Shown here: one piece after another, positions 42,344-52,810 of the stretch | Layout: every line of letters starts with the position of its first letter | How positions within the stretch are numbered: position 1 is the stretch's first letter | DNA from: Serratia plymuthica | Lineage (GTDB): Bacteria > Pseudomonadota > Gammaproteobacteria > Enterobacterales > Enterobacteriaceae | Length of the DNA: 64,000 nucleotides | Assembly (NCBI RefSeq): GCF_018336935.1 | Contig: NZ_CP068771.1 | Span: 434,001 to 498,000 of the forward strand | Direction: 5' to 3' | Program-made: the position numbers and the translations under genes | Notes under the pieces: generated by a model | What the model was told of the DNA's origin: nothing | The model's input: only the letters and a program-made list of their open reading frames with translations | Databases searched by the model: none

Positions 42344-42469
42344 TCTTGTTCAGCAAATTTGTTGCCTTGAATTAGAAATTTCCGCTATCAATCATTCACC
42401 AAACTGTCACTCTGTGTGATTGGTATATGCTTGAAGCATTGGCAAGGAATGAAGGAACGACAACCCCCC

Positions 42470-43027
42470 ATGATTCTGATTATTTACGCTCACCCGTATC
42501 CCCGGCATTCGCATGCCAATCACCGTCTGCTGCAGGCGGTAAAAGACATTCCTGACGTGGAAGTACGCTCGCTCTATGAGCTGTATCCTGACTTCAACAT
42601 CGATATCAACGCCGAGCAGAGTGCGCTGGCGCGCGCCGACATGGTGGTGTTTCAACATCCCATGCAGTGGTACAGCCTGCCGCCGCTGCTGAAACTGTGG
42701 ATCGACAAGGTGCTGGAGCACGGCTGGGCCTATGGCCATGACGGCGATGCGTTGGTGGGCAAAGATTGTCTGTGGGCGGTGACCAGCGGCGGGGACGAGC
42801 ATCATTTCGAACTGGGCGATTACCCAAATTTTGCCGCGCTGGGGCAGCCGCTGCAGGCGACCGCACTCTACTGCGGCATGAACTGGCAACCCTACTTTGC
42901 CGTGCATAATACCTTTACCTGCAACGAACCGGCGCTGATTGCCGCCGGCGAGGCCTACCGCCAGCGTTTGGTAGAGTATCTGATGGAACACAGTGAGCCT
43001 GCGGATCAGGGAGTCGGCCATGGATAA
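42470..43027 (+). CDS. kefF: KefF, quinone oxidoreductase and activator of KefC
   Basis: Flavodoxin-like NAD(P)H:quinone reductase that binds KefC and is needed for its full activity during electrophile stress. It has 185 residues. It begins [19 protein letters not shown] and contains [21 protein letters not shown] and the TSGGDEHHF loop. The frame is open 18 codons upstream. The ATG at 42470 matches the family, though its AAGGAA is rather distant (12 nt). It overlaps kefC by 8 nt. Confidence 0.96.
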   Translation: MILIIYAHPYPRHSHANHRLLQAVKDIPDVEVRSLYELYPDFNIDINAEQSALARADMVVFQHPMQWYSLPPLLKLWIDKVLEHGWAYGHDGDALVGKDCLWAVTSGGDEHHFELGDYPNFAALGQPLQATALYCGMNWQPYFAVHNTFTCNEPALIAAGEAYRQRLVEYLMEHSEPADQGVGHG

Positions 43028-44873
43028 TCACAACATGATGATTGAGGGGCTGATCTATCTCGGATCGGCCGCGCTGTTCGTGCCGATTGCGGTGCGTCTC
43101 GGGCTGGGCTCGGTGCTCGGCTACCTGATCGCCGGCTGCATTATCGGCCCCTGGGGGCTGAAGCTGGTTTCCGACGCAGAGTCTATTCTGACCTTCGCCG
43201 AGATTGGCGTGGTGCTGATGCTGTTTATCATCGGGCTGGAGCTGGATCCTAAAAGGTTGTGGACGCTGCGCGCCTCGGTGTTTGGCGGTGGCAGTATCCA
43301 GATGGTGGGGTGTGGGCTGGCGCTGAGCGCGTTTTGTTATTTCCTCGGGCTGGACTGGAAGGTGGCGCTGCTGATTGGCCTGACGCTGGCGCTGTCTTCG
43401 ACCGCCATCGCCATGCAGGCGATGAGCGAGCGTAACCTGACGCCGGCGCCGATTGGCCGCAGCTCGTTCGCGGCGCTGTTGTTCCAGGATATCGCGGCGA
43501 TCCCGCTGGTGGCGATGATCCCTCTGTTGGCCAGCAGCGGCGCCACCACCACCCTGGGCGCGTTCGCGCTGTCGGCGGCGAAGGTGGTGGGCGCGCTGGC
43601 GATCGTGGTGCTGCTCGGCCGCTATGTCACCCGCCCGTTGCTGCACTTTGTCGCCCGGTCCGGCATGCGTGAAGTGTTCAGCGCCGTGGCGCTGTTCCTG
43701 GTATTCGGTTTTGGCATCCTGCTGGAAATGGCCGGGCTGTCGATGGCGATGGGCGCGTTCCTTGCCGGGGTGCTGCTGGCGAGTTCGGAATATCGTCATG
43801 CGCTGGAAAGCGACATTCAACCCTTCAAGGGCTTATTGCTGGGGCTGTTCTTTATCGGTGTCGGCATGTCGATCGACTTCGGTACTCTGTTCCACCATCC
43901 GTTGCTGATCGCTTCGCTGTTATTGGGTTTCATGTTGATCAAGGCGGCGTTGCTGTGGCTGATTGGGCCGTGGCTGGGCGTGCCGAAACGCCAGCGCGGC
44001 ATGTTTGCCATTTTGCTGGGGCAGGGCAGTGAGTTTGCCTTCGTGATCTTCGGCGCCGCGCAGCTGGCCGGCGTGTTGCCGGCGGACTGGGCTAAATCGC
44101 TGACGCTGGCGGTCGCTCTGTCGATGGCGGCGACGCCGCTGTTACTGGTGGTGGCCGCAAGGCTGGAGAAAAATGCGCCGAAGGACGAACGTCCGGCGGA
44201 TGTGATTGATGAAGAAAACGCCAGCGTGATCATCGCCGGTTTCGGCCGTTTCGGCCAGATTGCCGGCCGTTTGCTGTTGGCCAACGGCGTCCACACCGTG
44301 GTATTGGATCACGATCCTGACCACATAGAAACGCTGCGAAAATTCGGCACCAAAGTGTTTTACGGCGACGCCACCCGCGCCGATCTGCTGGAGGCGGCGG
44401 GCGCGGCACATGCCAAGGTGCTGATTAACGCCATCGACGACGTGGAAGCCAACCTGCAACTGACCGAATTGGCCAAGCGACACTTCCCGCACCTGAAAAT
44501 CGTGGCGCGCGCGCGCGATGTCGATCACTGGTATCAACTGCGGCAGTTAGGGGTGGAAAGCCCGGAACGCGAAACCTTCGAAAGTTCGCTGCGCATTGGC
44601 CGAGAGGCGCTGGAGCTGCTGGGGTTGGACGCCTACGAGGCGCGGGAGAAAGCGGATACTTTCCGGCGTTACAACCTGCAGATGCTGGAAGCGATGATGG
44701 AAAATTACGAGGATACGGAATTCCGTATTGCCACCTTGCAACGGGCGAAAGAAATGCTCAGCAATGCCATTCAGCAGGATCAAAACCGGTTGGCTCAGGT
44801 ACCGCAAACCGGCTGGCGCGGCAGTATCGACGGCAAGGCACCGGAAGACGAGGTGGTGGAAGCCAAGGGATAA
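43020..44873 (+). CDS. kefC: Glutathione-regulated K+/H+ antiporter KefC
   Basis: Inner-membrane potassium efflux system gated by glutathione adducts; it acidifies the cytoplasm against electrophiles. It has 617 residues. About 12 transmembrane segments of the CPA2 type come first (with [12 protein letters not shown] and [12 protein letters not shown]), then a soluble KTN/RCK domain with [19 protein letters not shown] near residue 400. It starts within kefF (8-nt overlap), so translation is coupled. An ERIC lies 14 nt after its stop. Confidence 0.97.
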   Translation: MDNHNMMIEGLIYLGSAALFVPIAVRLGLGSVLGYLIAGCIIGPWGLKLVSDAESILTFAEIGVVLMLFIIGLELDPKRLWTLRASVFGGGSIQMVGCGLALSAFCYFLGLDWKVALLIGLTLALSSTAIAMQAMSERNLTPAPIGRSSFAALLFQDIAAIPLVAMIPLLASSGATTTLGAFALSAAKVVGALAIVVLLGRYVTRPLLHFVARSGMREVFSAVALFLVFGFGILLEMAGLSMAMGAFLAGVLLASSEYRHALESDIQPFKGLLLGLFFIGVGMSIDFGTLFHHPLLIASLLLGFMLIKAALLWLIGPWLGVPKRQRGMFAILLGQGSEFAFVIFGAAQLAGVLPADWAKSLTLAVALSMAATPLLLVVAARLEKNAPKDERPADVIDEENASVIIAGFGRFGQIAGRLLLANGVHTVVLDHDPDHIETLRKFGTKVFYGDATRADLLEAAGAAHAKVLINAIDDVEANLQLTELAKRHFPHLKIVARARDVDHWYQLRQLGVESPERETFESSLRIGREALELLGLDAYEAREKADTFRRYNLQMLEAMMENYEDTEFRIATLQRAKEMLSNAIQQDQNRLAQVPQTGWRGSIDGKAPEDEVVEAKG

Positions 44874-44887
44874 TCACAATGATATTG

Positions 44888-45014
44888 TTTACCCAAAATA
44901 CGTGGTGCTGCGGCTAGGCGGCAAGTACGTGAATCCCCGGGAGCTTGGTGAGCCAAGTGACCGGGGTAAATGTACGCCGCCAACAACGCGGCAGCGACAG
45001 GTATGAAGGGTAAA
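44888..45014. repeat. ERIC element between kefC and the LysE-type gene (127 bp)
   Basis: TTTACCC (44888-44894) to GGGTAAA (45008-45014) is exactly 127 bp. The core GTGAATCCCCGGGAGCTTGG and AAGTGACCGGGGTAAATG is very close to the ERIC consensus. It lies between convergent genes. Confidence 0.93.
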
Positions 45015-45629
45015 TTAGCTTAGCGCGACCTTGATGCCCAGCGCGATCAACATGCCGCCCAGCAGCTTGTCGACCACCTTCTGCGTTTTTTCCAACCCGC
45101 GACGCACCGGTCCGCTCTGGAACAAGAACACCAATACTGGCCACCAGACGGCGGACAGGCCCAGGATAATCCCCGCATACCACAGTTTTTCGCCCAGCCC
45201 GGAGTCGATCTGCAGCACCTGCGTGAAGACCGCCAGGAAGAACAACGTGGCTTTGGGGTTGAGCAGATTGCACAGATAACCCTGCACAAAAGCGCTTTTC
45301 AGGCTCACTTGCTGCTGCGGCAGGTTACCGACGTTCATCTTGCCGCCCCCACGCGACAGCAGCGCCTGAATGCCCACCCAGATCAGGTAGACCGCGCCGG
45401 CATATTTCAGCACGTTGAACAGCCACGGCGTAGTGGTGATCACCACCGCCAACCCGGCAACGCAGTAAGACATGTGGGTCGCGACGCCACAGATCACCCC
45501 GAAGGCGGTCATCATGGCAGCGGGCCGCGGATAGCGAGCGGCATTCTTGATCACCAGGAAAAAGTCCGGGCCGGGCGACAGCATGCCCAGGGCGGCAATG
45601 CCGGCGACGAACAGCGAAGTTTCAAGCAT
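45015..45629 (-). CDS. LysE/RhtB-family amino-acid exporter
   Basis: A 204-residue inner-membrane protein with about six hydrophobic segments. The family signature is GMLSPGPDFFLVIKNAARYPR near residue 15, with LLNPKATLFFLAVF in the middle. Members export amino acids such as lysine, threonine or homoserine; the substrate here is not readable. The ORF could extend 76 codons upstream, but the ATG at 45629 gives the family start MLETSLFVAGI. It is divergent from yjjP, and its stop abuts the ERIC. Confidence 0.88.
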   Translation of the reverse strand: MLETSLFVAGIAALGMLSPGPDFFLVIKNAARYPRPAAMMTAFGVICGVATHMSYCVAGLAVVITTTPWLFNVLKYAGAVYLIWVGIQALLSRGGGKMNVGNLPQQQVSLKSAFVQGYLCNLLNPKATLFFLAVFTQVLQIDSGLGEKLWYAGIILGLSAVWWPVLVFLFQSGPVRRGLEKTQKVVDKLLGGMLIALGIKVALS

Positions 45630-45758
45630 GGTTTGAGTCTCTGCACAAAAGGCGTAATTGCACCGATAATAACGCCGCTTCTCCTGATTAGCATCAACCC
45701 ATTGGGATCCCGTTAGGCAATATGATGAACTTTTATTCAGGGCGCACCATGGGACACT

Positions 45759-46559
45759 ATGAATCAAACCACAACGATAGAAATGCCGGAGCCGCACCGG
45801 CAACAACGTGAAATCACTCGCCTGTGCATTCAATGCGCTTTGCTGTTGTTGCAGCACGGCGCCGAAAGCATGGTGGTGGAACAGTTATCGACCCGGCTGG
45901 GCATAGCGCTGGGCATGGACAGCGTGGAAAGCTCCATTTCGGCCAATGCGGTGGTGTTGACCACCATCAGTCATGGCGAATGCCTGACCACCACGCGCAA
46001 AAATATCGATCGCGGCATCAATATGCAGATGGTGACCGAGGTGCAGCATATCGTCATTCTGGCGGAGCATCGGTTGGCGGATGCGCACGATGTCGCCAGG
46101 CGCTTTGCGAAAATTCGCCCACTGCGCTATCCGCGCTGGCTGGTGGTACTGATGGTGGCGCTGTCGTGCGGCTGTTTCAGCATGCTGAACGGCGGCGACA
46201 ACAAGGCGTTTGCCGTGACCTTTATCGCCAGCGGCCTGGCGATGTGGGTGCGCCAGATGCTCACAGCCCGCCATATGAATCCACTGATAAACTTTTGTCT
46301 CACGGCGTTTGTCGCCACCTCGGTTTCCGGCTTGTTATTGCGGTTACCGACGTTCAGCGAAACCTCCACCGTGGCGATGGCCGCCAGCGTGCTGTTGTTG
46401 GTGCCGGGATTCCCGTTGATTAACGCGGTGGCGGATATGTTCAAAGGCCACGTCAATACCGGATTGGCGCGTTGGGCGATGGCCAGCCTGCTGACGCTGG
46501 CTACCTGTATCGGCGTGGTGATGGCGATGTCGCTGTGGGATTTGCGGGGGTGGTCATGA
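45759..46559 (+). CDS. yjjP: YjjP, ThrE-family exporter subunit (succinate export)
   Basis: A 266-residue protein with a soluble N-terminal ThrE domain ([22 protein letters not shown], about residues 23-44) and about five transmembrane segments from residue 125. YjjP and YjjB together form a split ThrE transporter that exports succinate in E. coli. Its stop overlaps the yjjB start (ATGA at 46556-46559). In E. coli this pair lies elsewhere on the chromosome. Confidence 0.92.
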   Translation: MNQTTTIEMPEPHRQQREITRLCIQCALLLLQHGAESMVVEQLSTRLGIALGMDSVESSISANAVVLTTISHGECLTTTRKNIDRGINMQMVTEVQHIVILAEHRLADAHDVARRFAKIRPLRYPRWLVVLMVALSCGCFSMLNGGDNKAFAVTFIASGLAMWVRQMLTARHMNPLINFCLTAFVATSVSGLLLRLPTFSETSTVAMAASVLLLVPGFPLINAVADMFKGHVNTGLARWAMASLLTLATCIGVVMAMSLWDLRGWS

Positions 46560-47020
46560 GTCTGTTGTGGGCTTTGCTGCAAGAGATGCTGCTGGCGGCG
46601 GTGCCGGCGCTGGGTTTCGCTATGCTGTTCAACGTGCCGCTGCGCGCGCTGCGCTACTGCGCTCTGCTCGGCGCGGCAGGCCGGGGCTCGCGCATGCTGA
46701 TGATCCATGCGGGCATGAACATCGAATGGGCGTCTTTTCTGGCGGCGATTTTAATCGGCATGATCGGTATTTACTGGTCGCGTTGGTTGTTGGCGCACCC
46801 GAAAGTGTTTACCGTGGCGGCGGTGATCCCGATGTTCCCGGGCATCTCCGCTTATACCGCGATGATCACCGTGGTGGAGATTTCGCACCTGGGTTACAGC
46901 GAGGCGCTGATGGCTACCATGATGACCCATTTTCTCAAGGCGTGTTTTATCGTTGGCGCGTTATCGATAGGGCTGTCATTGCCGGGGTTGTGGCTGTATA
47001 GAAAACGTCCTGGGGTATAA
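46556..47020 (+). CDS. yjjB: YjjB, ThrE-family exporter subunit
   Basis: A 154-residue integral membrane protein with four or five hydrophobic segments, the C-terminal half of a split ThrE system. Conserved parts include [20 protein letters not shown] and [15 protein letters not shown]. The frame is open 28 codons upstream inside yjjP; the ATG at 46556, which overlaps the yjjP stop, is the natural start and implies translational coupling. Confidence 0.93.
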   Translation: MSLLWALLQEMLLAAVPALGFAMLFNVPLRALRYCALLGAAGRGSRMLMIHAGMNIEWASFLAAILIGMIGIYWSRWLLAHPKVFTVAAVIPMFPGISAYTAMITVVEISHLGYSEALMATMMTHFLKACFIVGALSIGLSLPGLWLYRKRPGV

Positions 47021-47162
47021 AATCCGAGGGTCGTAAACGCGGGTTATTAGATATGCTGATAAGAGCTATCTTATATATTCATCTTGCTTGATTAGCCTAT
47101 CGACGGCAGATAGGCCTTTACGTATAGTGTGAGCAATTTTGCTGCCTACACAGGGTTTAACA

Positions 47163-47645
47163 ATGATTATCAGCCTGATCGCTGCCTTGGCGGCGGATCG
47201 CGTTATTGGCATGGAAAACGCCATGCCGTGGCACCTGCCGGCGGACTTAGCGTGGTTTAAACGTAACACGCTGAATAAACCGGTTATTATGGGCCGTAAA
47301 ACGTTCGAGTCCATTGGTCGTCCGCTGCCGGGCCGCCATAACATCGTTTTAAGCAGCCGTCCCGGCAGTGAAACCGGGGTGACCTGGGCCACGTCTCTGG
47401 ACGAAGCGCTGGCTGCGGCCGGTGATGTCGAAGAAGTGATGGTCATGGGCGGTGGGCATATCTACACCCAGTTCCTGGCCCGTGCTGACCGCATGTATCT
47501 GACGCATATCGACGCCGAAGTCGGCGGCGACACCCATTTCCCGGACTATGAGCCGGACGAGTGGGAAACTTCGTTCAGCGAATTCCATGACGCTGACGAA
47601 CTGAACTCTCACAGCTACTGCTTTGAGATTTTAGAGCGCCGTTGA
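47163..47645 (+). CDS. folA: Dihydrofolate reductase
   Basis: NADPH-dependent reductase that regenerates tetrahydrofolate; the target of trimethoprim. It has 160 residues, one more than in E. coli at the N-terminus ([20 protein letters not shown]). The catalytic Asp is Asp28 in LPADLAWFK, with NADPH-binding [16 protein letters not shown] and [12 protein letters not shown]. It is the chromosomal housekeeping type, with no sign of an acquired variant. The start at 47163 is by homology; the ribosome binding site is weak. Confidence 0.98.
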   Translation: MIISLIAALAADRVIGMENAMPWHLPADLAWFKRNTLNKPVIMGRKTFESIGRPLPGRHNIVLSSRPGSETGVTWATSLDEALAAAGDVEEVMVMGGGHIYTQFLARADRMYLTHIDAEVGGDTHFPDYEPDEWETSFSEFHDADELNSHSYCFEILERR

Positions 47646-47670
47646 TTTTCGGGCGTTAGTCACCTCCTCC

Positions 47671-47706
47671 CAAAGGGCACAAGAGATTGTGCCCTTTGTC
47701 GTTTTC
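47671..47706 (+). terminator. Terminator of folA
   Basis: CAAAGGGCACAA (47671-47682) pairs perfectly with TTGTGCCCTTTG (47687-47698) with a GAGA loop, followed by TCGTTTTC. The T-run is imperfect. Confidence 0.8.
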
Positions 47707-47717
47707 GCACCCTTTGG

Positions 47718-47751
47718 TCGTAACATTTCCGTCACACTTCCTGATTAGTAT
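47718..47751 (+). promoter_or_regulatory. Possible Pho box and -10 upstream of the PhoX-type gene
   Basis: TCGTAAC (47718-47724), ATTT, CCGTCAC (47729-47735) has the 7-4-7 layout of a PhoB site. The right half matches CTGTCAC at six of seven; the left half is poor. TAGTAT or TTAGTA near 47746-47751 is a -10 at the right distance. Confidence 0.4.
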
Positions 47752-47824
47752 GAAGCTCAACTTCGAGCGCCCGGCAACTCTGGTGAATCTTGATCGCGGC
47801 GCCATTAAAAAAGGAAATGAGACC

Positions 47825-49714
47825 ATGACGAGCAAAATTGAGCAATTAGACGCCGACCGCCTGACCGATCCCACCCGTCGTAAACTGCTGCTCGGCAGCG
47901 CGGGCGCCGTGGGCCTGGCGGGTTTCCTTGGCGGCGGCATCTGGACGGTTTCCGCCGAGGCGCTGGCCGAGGATTTGCCACCGAACAAACTGCTGGGCTT
48001 TAAAGGCATTGCGGCCTCCACTGCGGATGAGGTGGTGATCGCGCCGGGGTATCGCGCCGAGGTGCTGATCTCCTGGGGGGAGCCGTTGGTGGAGGGCGCC
48101 GCCGCGTTTGACCCCCAGGGCAACAACAGCGCTGCCGATCAGGAAAAACAGTTTGGCGACAACAATGACGGCATGAGCTTCTTCCCGATTGATGACAATC
48201 ACGGCGTGATGGCCATCAACAACGAATACGTTAACGAGCAATATCTGTTCGCCCACGGCGGCAGCAAGGCCACCAGCCTGGAGGACGTACGTAAATCCCA
48301 GGCGGCGCACGGCGTTTCCATCGTGGCGGTGAAGCGCGCCGGGGATAGCCAACGCTGGGAGGTGGAGCGCCCTTCGCGCTATAACCGCCGTATCACCGCC
48401 AACACCGAGATGCAGTTCAGCGGCCCGGCCGCCGGTCATCCGCTGCTGCAAACCGCGGCCGATCCCAGCGGACGCAAGGTGCTGGGCACTTTCGGCAACT
48501 GCGCCAACGGCAAAACTCCCTGGGGCACCTATCTGACCTGCGAAGAGAATTTCGATACCTATTTCGGTACCCACCAGGCCGATTACAAGACCACGGCGGA
48601 ACAGAAGCGCTATACGCTGAAGGTCAGCGAACCCGAGCGCAACTGGCCGGACTATGACGAGCGTTTTGACGTGGCGAAGAACCCGAACGAATTCAACCGC
48701 CACGGTTGGATCGTCGAAATCGACCCGATGAACCCCACGTCAACGCCAATCAAACACACTGCGCTGGGCCGCTTCAAGCATGAAAATGCCGCAGTGACCG
48801 TTGCCAAAGACGGGCGTCTGGTGGTGTACATGGGCGACGACGAGCGTGGCGAGCATATCTATAAGTATGTCTCCAGGGGCCTGGTCGATATCGCCAATCC
48901 GGCCAATAACCGCAGCCTGCTCGATGAAGGCACACTGTATGTGGCGCAGTTTGACGGTGACGCTGCCGGTACGCCGCTGAAGGGGACGGGGCGCTGGATT
49001 GCGCTGGAGTTCGGCAAAAACGGCCTGACGCCGGAAAACGGCTTCCGCGATGAGGCGGAGGTGTTGATCTTCGCGCGCAAGGCCGCGGCGCAGGTGGGGG
49101 CGACCAAAATGGATCGCCCTGAATGGATCGCCGTGAACCCTCATGACGGGCGCGCTTATTGCACGCTGACCAATAACAGCAAGCGTGGCGAGGAAGGGAT
49201 GCCGCTGAACGCCGCCAATCCGCGACCGAACAACGTTTACGGCCAGATTATCCGCTGGGATGAGGGCGGCGACGCCACCGCCACCTCTTTTACCTGGGAT
49301 ATTTATGCGCTGTGCGGCAACCCGATCGCGCACCCGGAAGGGGTCAATCGCGGTTCGCCGAATATCACTGCGGATAACACCTTCAACAGCCCGGACGGGC
49401 TGGGTTTTGATAAGACGGGGCGCCTGTGGATCCTCACCGACGGCAAGTACAGCAACAAGGGCGATTATGCCGGGCAGGGAAATAACCAAATGCTGGTGGG
49501 GGACCCGCTGAGCGGTGAAATCCGCCGCTTTATGGTTGGGCCGAAATCGTGCGAGCTGACCGGCATCACCTTCACGCCGGATTACAAGACGATGTTCGTC
49601 AACGTGCAGCACCCAGGGGAAGAAGGCGATTCTCATTTCCCGAACAACAGCCCGCGTCCGCGTTCGTCAGTATTGATGATTACGCGTGAGGATGGCGGGG
49701 TGATTGGCGCTTAA
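47825..49714 (+). CDS. Tat-exported PhoX-type (DUF839) phosphatase
   Basis: A 629-residue exported protein. A twin-arginine signal lies at about residues 14-45: TRRKLLLGSAGAVGLAGFL, with cleavage probably near AEALA. The mature part has PhoX/DUF839 family segments such as DDNHGVMAINNEYVN, YLTCEENFDTYFG, GRFKHENAAV and TFNSPDGLGFDKTGRLWILTDG. PhoX enzymes are Ca/Fe-dependent alkaline phosphatases active on phosphomonoesters. The start at 47825 has AAGGA upstream; upstream in-frame ATGs lack one. E. coli has no gene here between folA and apaH. Activity is inferred from the family. Confidence 0.88.
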   Translation: MTSKIEQLDADRLTDPTRRKLLLGSAGAVGLAGFLGGGIWTVSAEALAEDLPPNKLLGFKGIAASTADEVVIAPGYRAEVLISWGEPLVEGAAAFDPQGNNSAADQEKQFGDNNDGMSFFPIDDNHGVMAINNEYVNEQYLFAHGGSKATSLEDVRKSQAAHGVSIVAVKRAGDSQRWEVERPSRYNRRITANTEMQFSGPAAGHPLLQTAADPSGRKVLGTFGNCANGKTPWGTYLTCEENFDTYFGTHQADYKTTAEQKRYTLKVSEPERNWPDYDERFDVAKNPNEFNRHGWIVEIDPMNPTSTPIKHTALGRFKHENAAVTVAKDGRLVVYMGDDERGEHIYKYVSRGLVDIANPANNRSLLDEGTLYVAQFDGDAAGTPLKGTGRWIALEFGKNGLTPENGFRDEAEVLIFARKAAAQVGATKMDRPEWIAVNPHDGRAYCTLTNNSKRGEEGMPLNAANPRPNNVYGQIIRWDEGGDATATSFTWDIYALCGNPIAHPEGVNRGSPNITADNTFNSPDGLGFDKTGRLWILTDGKYSNKGDYAGQGNNQMLVGDPLSGEIRRFMVGPKSCELTGITFTPDYKTMFVNVQHPGEEGDSHFPNNSPRPRSSVLMITREDGGVIGA

Positions 49715-49732
49715 GCTTAAAAGCAGAAAAGG

Positions 49733-49763
49733 CCGGGGCAGCGTCGAACTGCCCCGGTTTTAT
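49733..49763. terminator. Terminator between the PhoX-type gene and apaH
   Basis: CCGGGGCAG (49733-49741) pairs perfectly with CTGCCCCGG (49749-49757), then TTTTATT; A-rich sequence on the left lets it serve both convergent genes. Confidence 0.88.
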
Positions 49764-50614
49764 TATGACGCTGCCAGCGTATTCGCGCCGTCGAGTATGT
49801 CGCGGCGGTTCGAAGGTTGAGTGAAGTACTGCTGGTCTTCCCAGCGCAACATGGTCAGATCGCCTCCCCAACAACAGCCGGTATCGAGGCCCACGATGCC
49901 CTCTGGCGTGCCTTTACCTTCCAGCGATGCCCAATGACCAAAAATAATGGTGTATTCAGGATCCACTAAACGCGGCAATTCAAACCAGGGTTTCAGCGGC
50001 GCAGGGGCAGTGCCCGGCGCATCTTTACAGATCATGTCGAGCTGGCCGTTCGGGAAACAGTAACGCATGCGCGTCAGCGCATTGGTGCTGAAACGCAGGC
50101 GCGCCAACCCACTCAGTTCCGGGATCCAATTGTTCGGCATATCGCCGTACATGGCATCCAGGAACAACGGATAGCTGTCGCTGCTCAGTACCGCTTCTAC
50201 TTCGCGGGCGCACACCTGGGCGGTTTCGATGTCCCACTGTGGCGTGATGCCGGCATGCGCCATCACCAGTTTAAGCTCTTCATCCACCTGCAGCACCGGT
50301 TGGCGGCGCAGCCAGTTGATCAGCTCATCGGCGTCCGGGGCTTCCAGCAGTGGGGTGATGCGGTCTTTGGGTTTGTTGCGGCTAATGCCGGCATAGACGG
50401 CCAGCAAATGCAGATCGTGGTTGCCCAACACCATGCGCACTGCAGGGCCGAGCGAACGCACGTAGCGCAATACGTCCAGAGAACCGGGGCCACGGGCGAC
50501 CAGATCGCCGGTCAGCCACAGCCGATCGTTTTGCGGATCGAAGGCAGCCTGAGCCAATAGCGACTGCAGTTCATCAAAACAGCCATGAACGTCGCCGATA
50601 AGATATGTCGACAT
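49763..50614 (-). CDS. apaH: Diadenosine tetraphosphatase (symmetrical)
   Basis: Hydrolyses Ap4A to two ADP and removes Np4 caps from RNA. It has 283 residues. Metallophosphoesterase motifs GDVHGCFDE (7-15), [10 protein letters not shown] and GNHDLHLL are all present. It is the last gene of lptD-surA-pdxA-rsmA-apaG-apaH on the minus strand; apaG ends 2 nt before its start. Confidence 0.98.
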   Translation of the reverse strand: MSTYLIGDVHGCFDELQSLLAQAAFDPQNDRLWLTGDLVARGPGSLDVLRYVRSLGPAVRMVLGNHDLHLLAVYAGISRNKPKDRITPLLEAPDADELINWLRRQPVLQVDEELKLVMAHAGITPQWDIETAQVCAREVEAVLSSDSYPLFLDAMYGDMPNNWIPELSGLARLRFSTNALTRMRYCFPNGQLDMICKDAPGTAPAPLKPWFELPRLVDPEYTIIFGHWASLEGKGTPEGIVGLDTGCCWGGDLTMLRWEDQQYFTQPSNRRDILDGANTLAAS

Positions 50615-50616
50615 AG

Positions 50617-50994
50617 TTAGTGAATCAGCGTTGGGATAGCTAAGCGGAACACGGGAATAGCGGTGCGGAACGGTTGACCCTGATGATCAACCATTTCGTA
50701 ATGGCCTTCCATGGTGCCCAGCGGCGTTTCAAGGATCGCGCCGCTGGTATATTGGAATTCGCCGCCGGGCTGGATGAGCGGCTGTTCGCCGACCACGCCT
50801 TCGCCCTGAACTTCGGTTTGGCGGCCATTGGCGTTGGTGATTAGCCAATAACGACCCAGCAGCTGCACGTTGAAACGCCCCAGGTTGCGGATGGTGATGG
50901 TATAAGCGAAGACGTAACGTTCTTCTTCAGGTATCGACTGTGATTCCACGTAGATACTTTGTACCTGAATACATACACGGGGCGAATCAATCAT
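50617..50994 (-). CDS. apaG: ApaG (CorD) protein
   Basis: A 125-residue fibronectin-III-like protein of uncertain role, linked to Co2+ resistance and Mg2+ efflux. Family sequence includes [25 protein letters not shown] and [23 protein letters not shown] two codons upstream is in frame, but AGGAG is better spaced for the ATG at 50994, which matches the E. coli start (MI). It sits between rsmA and apaH. Confidence 0.97.
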   Translation of the reverse strand: MIDSPRVCIQVQSIYVESQSIPEEERYVFAYTITIRNLGRFNVQLLGRYWLITNANGRQTEVQGEGVVGEQPLIQPGGEFQYTSGAILETPLGTMEGHYEMVDHQGQPFRTAIPVFRLAIPTLIH

Positions 50995-51006
50995 AACCAC
51001 TACTCC

Positions 51007-51825
51007 TTATTGCTGCGGCGCGGGGTTGGCTGAAAGCCAGTTAGCCAGCTTACAGTATTGCGCCACAGAAATATTCTCTGCTCTTAACGCCGGATCGACA
51101 CCCAATTCCGTCAACTGCTCTGGGGTGAACAGATCGCCCAGGCTGTTGCGAACGGTTTTCCGGCGTTGGTTGAATGCCTGAGTTGCAATGCGGCTCAGCA
51201 TACGCACGTCGCCCACCGGGTTCGGGTTCACCTGGTGCGGCACCAGACGTACCACGGCGGAGTCCACTTTCGGCGCCGGCGTGAACGAGGTTGGTGGCAC
51301 TTCCAGCACCGGGATCACGTTGCAGTAGTACTGCGCCATCACGGTCAAACGCCCGTAGGCTTTGCTGTTCGGGCCGGCAACCAGGCGGTTGACTACCTCT
51401 TTTTGCAACATAAAGTGCATGTCGCGAATGGCCTGAGTATAGCTGAAAAGGTGGAACATCAGCGGCGTCGAAATGTTATACGGCAGGTTGCCAAACACGC
51501 GCAGCGGTTGGCCGGCCTGCTCGGCCATTTCGGCGAAATTCACCGTCATGGCATCTTGCTGGTGAATGGTCAGTTTGTCTTTCAGCTGCGGGTGGTTTGC
51601 CAGGCGGGCCGCCAGATCGCGGTCCAGCTCAATCACCGTCATGCGGTCCATGCGTGCGCCGACCGGCTCGGTCAGTGCGCCCAGGCCGGGGCCGATCTCA
51701 ACCACCGCTTCGCCCGGCTGCGGGTGAATGGCGGAGACGATGCTATCGATGACAAACTGATCGGTTAAAAAGTTTTGTCCAAAGCGTTTGCGGGCAAAGT
51801 GCCCTTGGTGGACTCTGTTATTCAT
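51007..51825 (-). CDS. rsmA: 16S rRNA m6(2)A dimethyltransferase RsmA (KsgA)
   Basis: Dimethylates A1518 and A1519 of 16S rRNA late in 30S assembly; loss gives kasugamycin resistance. It has 272 residues. It begins [23 protein letters not shown]-binding motif I is [15 protein letters not shown], and the catalytic motif IV is FGNLPYNIS. Its start overlaps the end of pdxA by 8 nt. Confidence 0.98.
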   Translation of the reverse strand: MNNRVHQGHFARKRFGQNFLTDQFVIDSIVSAIHPQPGEAVVEIGPGLGALTEPVGARMDRMTVIELDRDLAARLANHPQLKDKLTIHQQDAMTVNFAEMAEQAGQPLRVFGNLPYNISTPLMFHLFSYTQAIRDMHFMLQKEVVNRLVAGPNSKAYGRLTVMAQYYCNVIPVLEVPPTSFTPAPKVDSAVVRLVPHQVNPNPVGDVRMLSRIATQAFNQRRKTVRNSLGDLFTPEQLTELGVDPALRAENISVAQYCKLANWLSANPAPQQ

Positions 51826-52810
51826 TACAATTAATTATCATTTTAATGGCGAGATTCAAGGCCGTTTTGAAACTGCCCGCATCGGCGGTGCCGGTGCCGG
51901 CCAGTTCCAGAGCGGTACCGTGGTCGACCGAGGTACGAATAAAAGGCAAACCGAGGGTGATATTTACCGCCCGGCCGAACCCTTGGTATTTTAGCACCGG
52001 CAGACCCTGATCGTGATACATCGCCAGCACCGCATCGGCATGTTGCAGATACTTGGGCTGGAACAGGGTGTCCGCCGGCAGCGGGCCGATAAGAACGATG
52101 CCTTCCTCGCGCAACGCATCGAGCGCCGGGATGATGGTATCGATCTCTTCGCGCCCCATATGGCCGCCTTCCCCCGCGTGCGGGTTCAATCCGCAGACAT
52201 AAATCTGCGGCTGGGCGATGCCAAATTTGGTTTTCAAATCGTGGTCGAGGATGCGAATGACTTCGAACAGGCTTTGACGAGTGATGGCGCCAGGCACCGC
52301 CAACAACGGCAGGTGAGTGGTCGCCAGCGCCACGCGCAGTTCTTCGGTTGCCAGCATCATCACTACGCGATCGCAACCGCTGCGATCGGCAAAGAATTCG
52401 GTATGGCCGATAAAGGGCACGCCGGCGTCGTTGATCACGCCTTTGTTCACCGGGCCGGTGATCAGCGCGGCGAACTCACCGTTCAGGCAACCGTCGCAGG
52501 CGCGTGCCAGGGTTTCCACCACGTAGGCGCTGTTGCCCACGTTCAGCTCGCCCGCCACCACCGCATGAGCGGTAGCGACCGGCAGCACCGTCAGGGTCCC
52601 TGCGCGCTGCGGCTGGGCGGGTTGGCCCGCCTGATAGTCGCGAAGCTGCAACGGCAGGTTCAACTGCCGGGCGCGCTCAAGCAACAAGGCCGGATCCGCG
52701 CACACCACCAGCTCAACAGGCCAATCCTGTTGCGCCAGCGCTGCCACTAAATCCGGCCCAACCCCGGCGGGTTCGCCGGGGGTGATGACTATGCGATTAT
52801 TGTTGTGCAT
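51818..52810 (-). CDS. pdxA: 4-hydroxythreonine-4-phosphate dehydrogenase
   Basis: NAD-dependent enzyme of pyridoxal phosphate synthesis that supplies the amino ketone to PdxJ. It has 330 residues. It reads [21 protein letters not shown], with metal-site motifs ALATTHLPL and [14 protein letters not shown], and [19 protein letters not shown] three codons upstream (52819) could extend it, but the ATG at 52810 matches the E. coli length. Its start lies within the end of surA. Confidence 0.96.
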   Translation of the reverse strand: MHNNNRIVITPGEPAGVGPDLVAALAQQDWPVELVVCADPALLLERARQLNLPLQLRDYQAGQPAQPQRAGTLTVLPVATAHAVVAGELNVGNSAYVVETLARACDGCLNGEFAALITGPVNKGVINDAGVPFIGHTEFFADRSGCDRVVMMLATEELRVALATTHLPLLAVPGAITRQSLFEVIRILDHDLKTKFGIAQPQIYVCGLNPHAGEGGHMGREEIDTIIPALDALREEGIVLIGPLPADTLFQPKYLQHADAVLAMYHDQGLPVLKYQGFGRAVNITLGLPFIRTSVDHGTALELAGTGTADAGSFKTALNLAIKMIINCNE

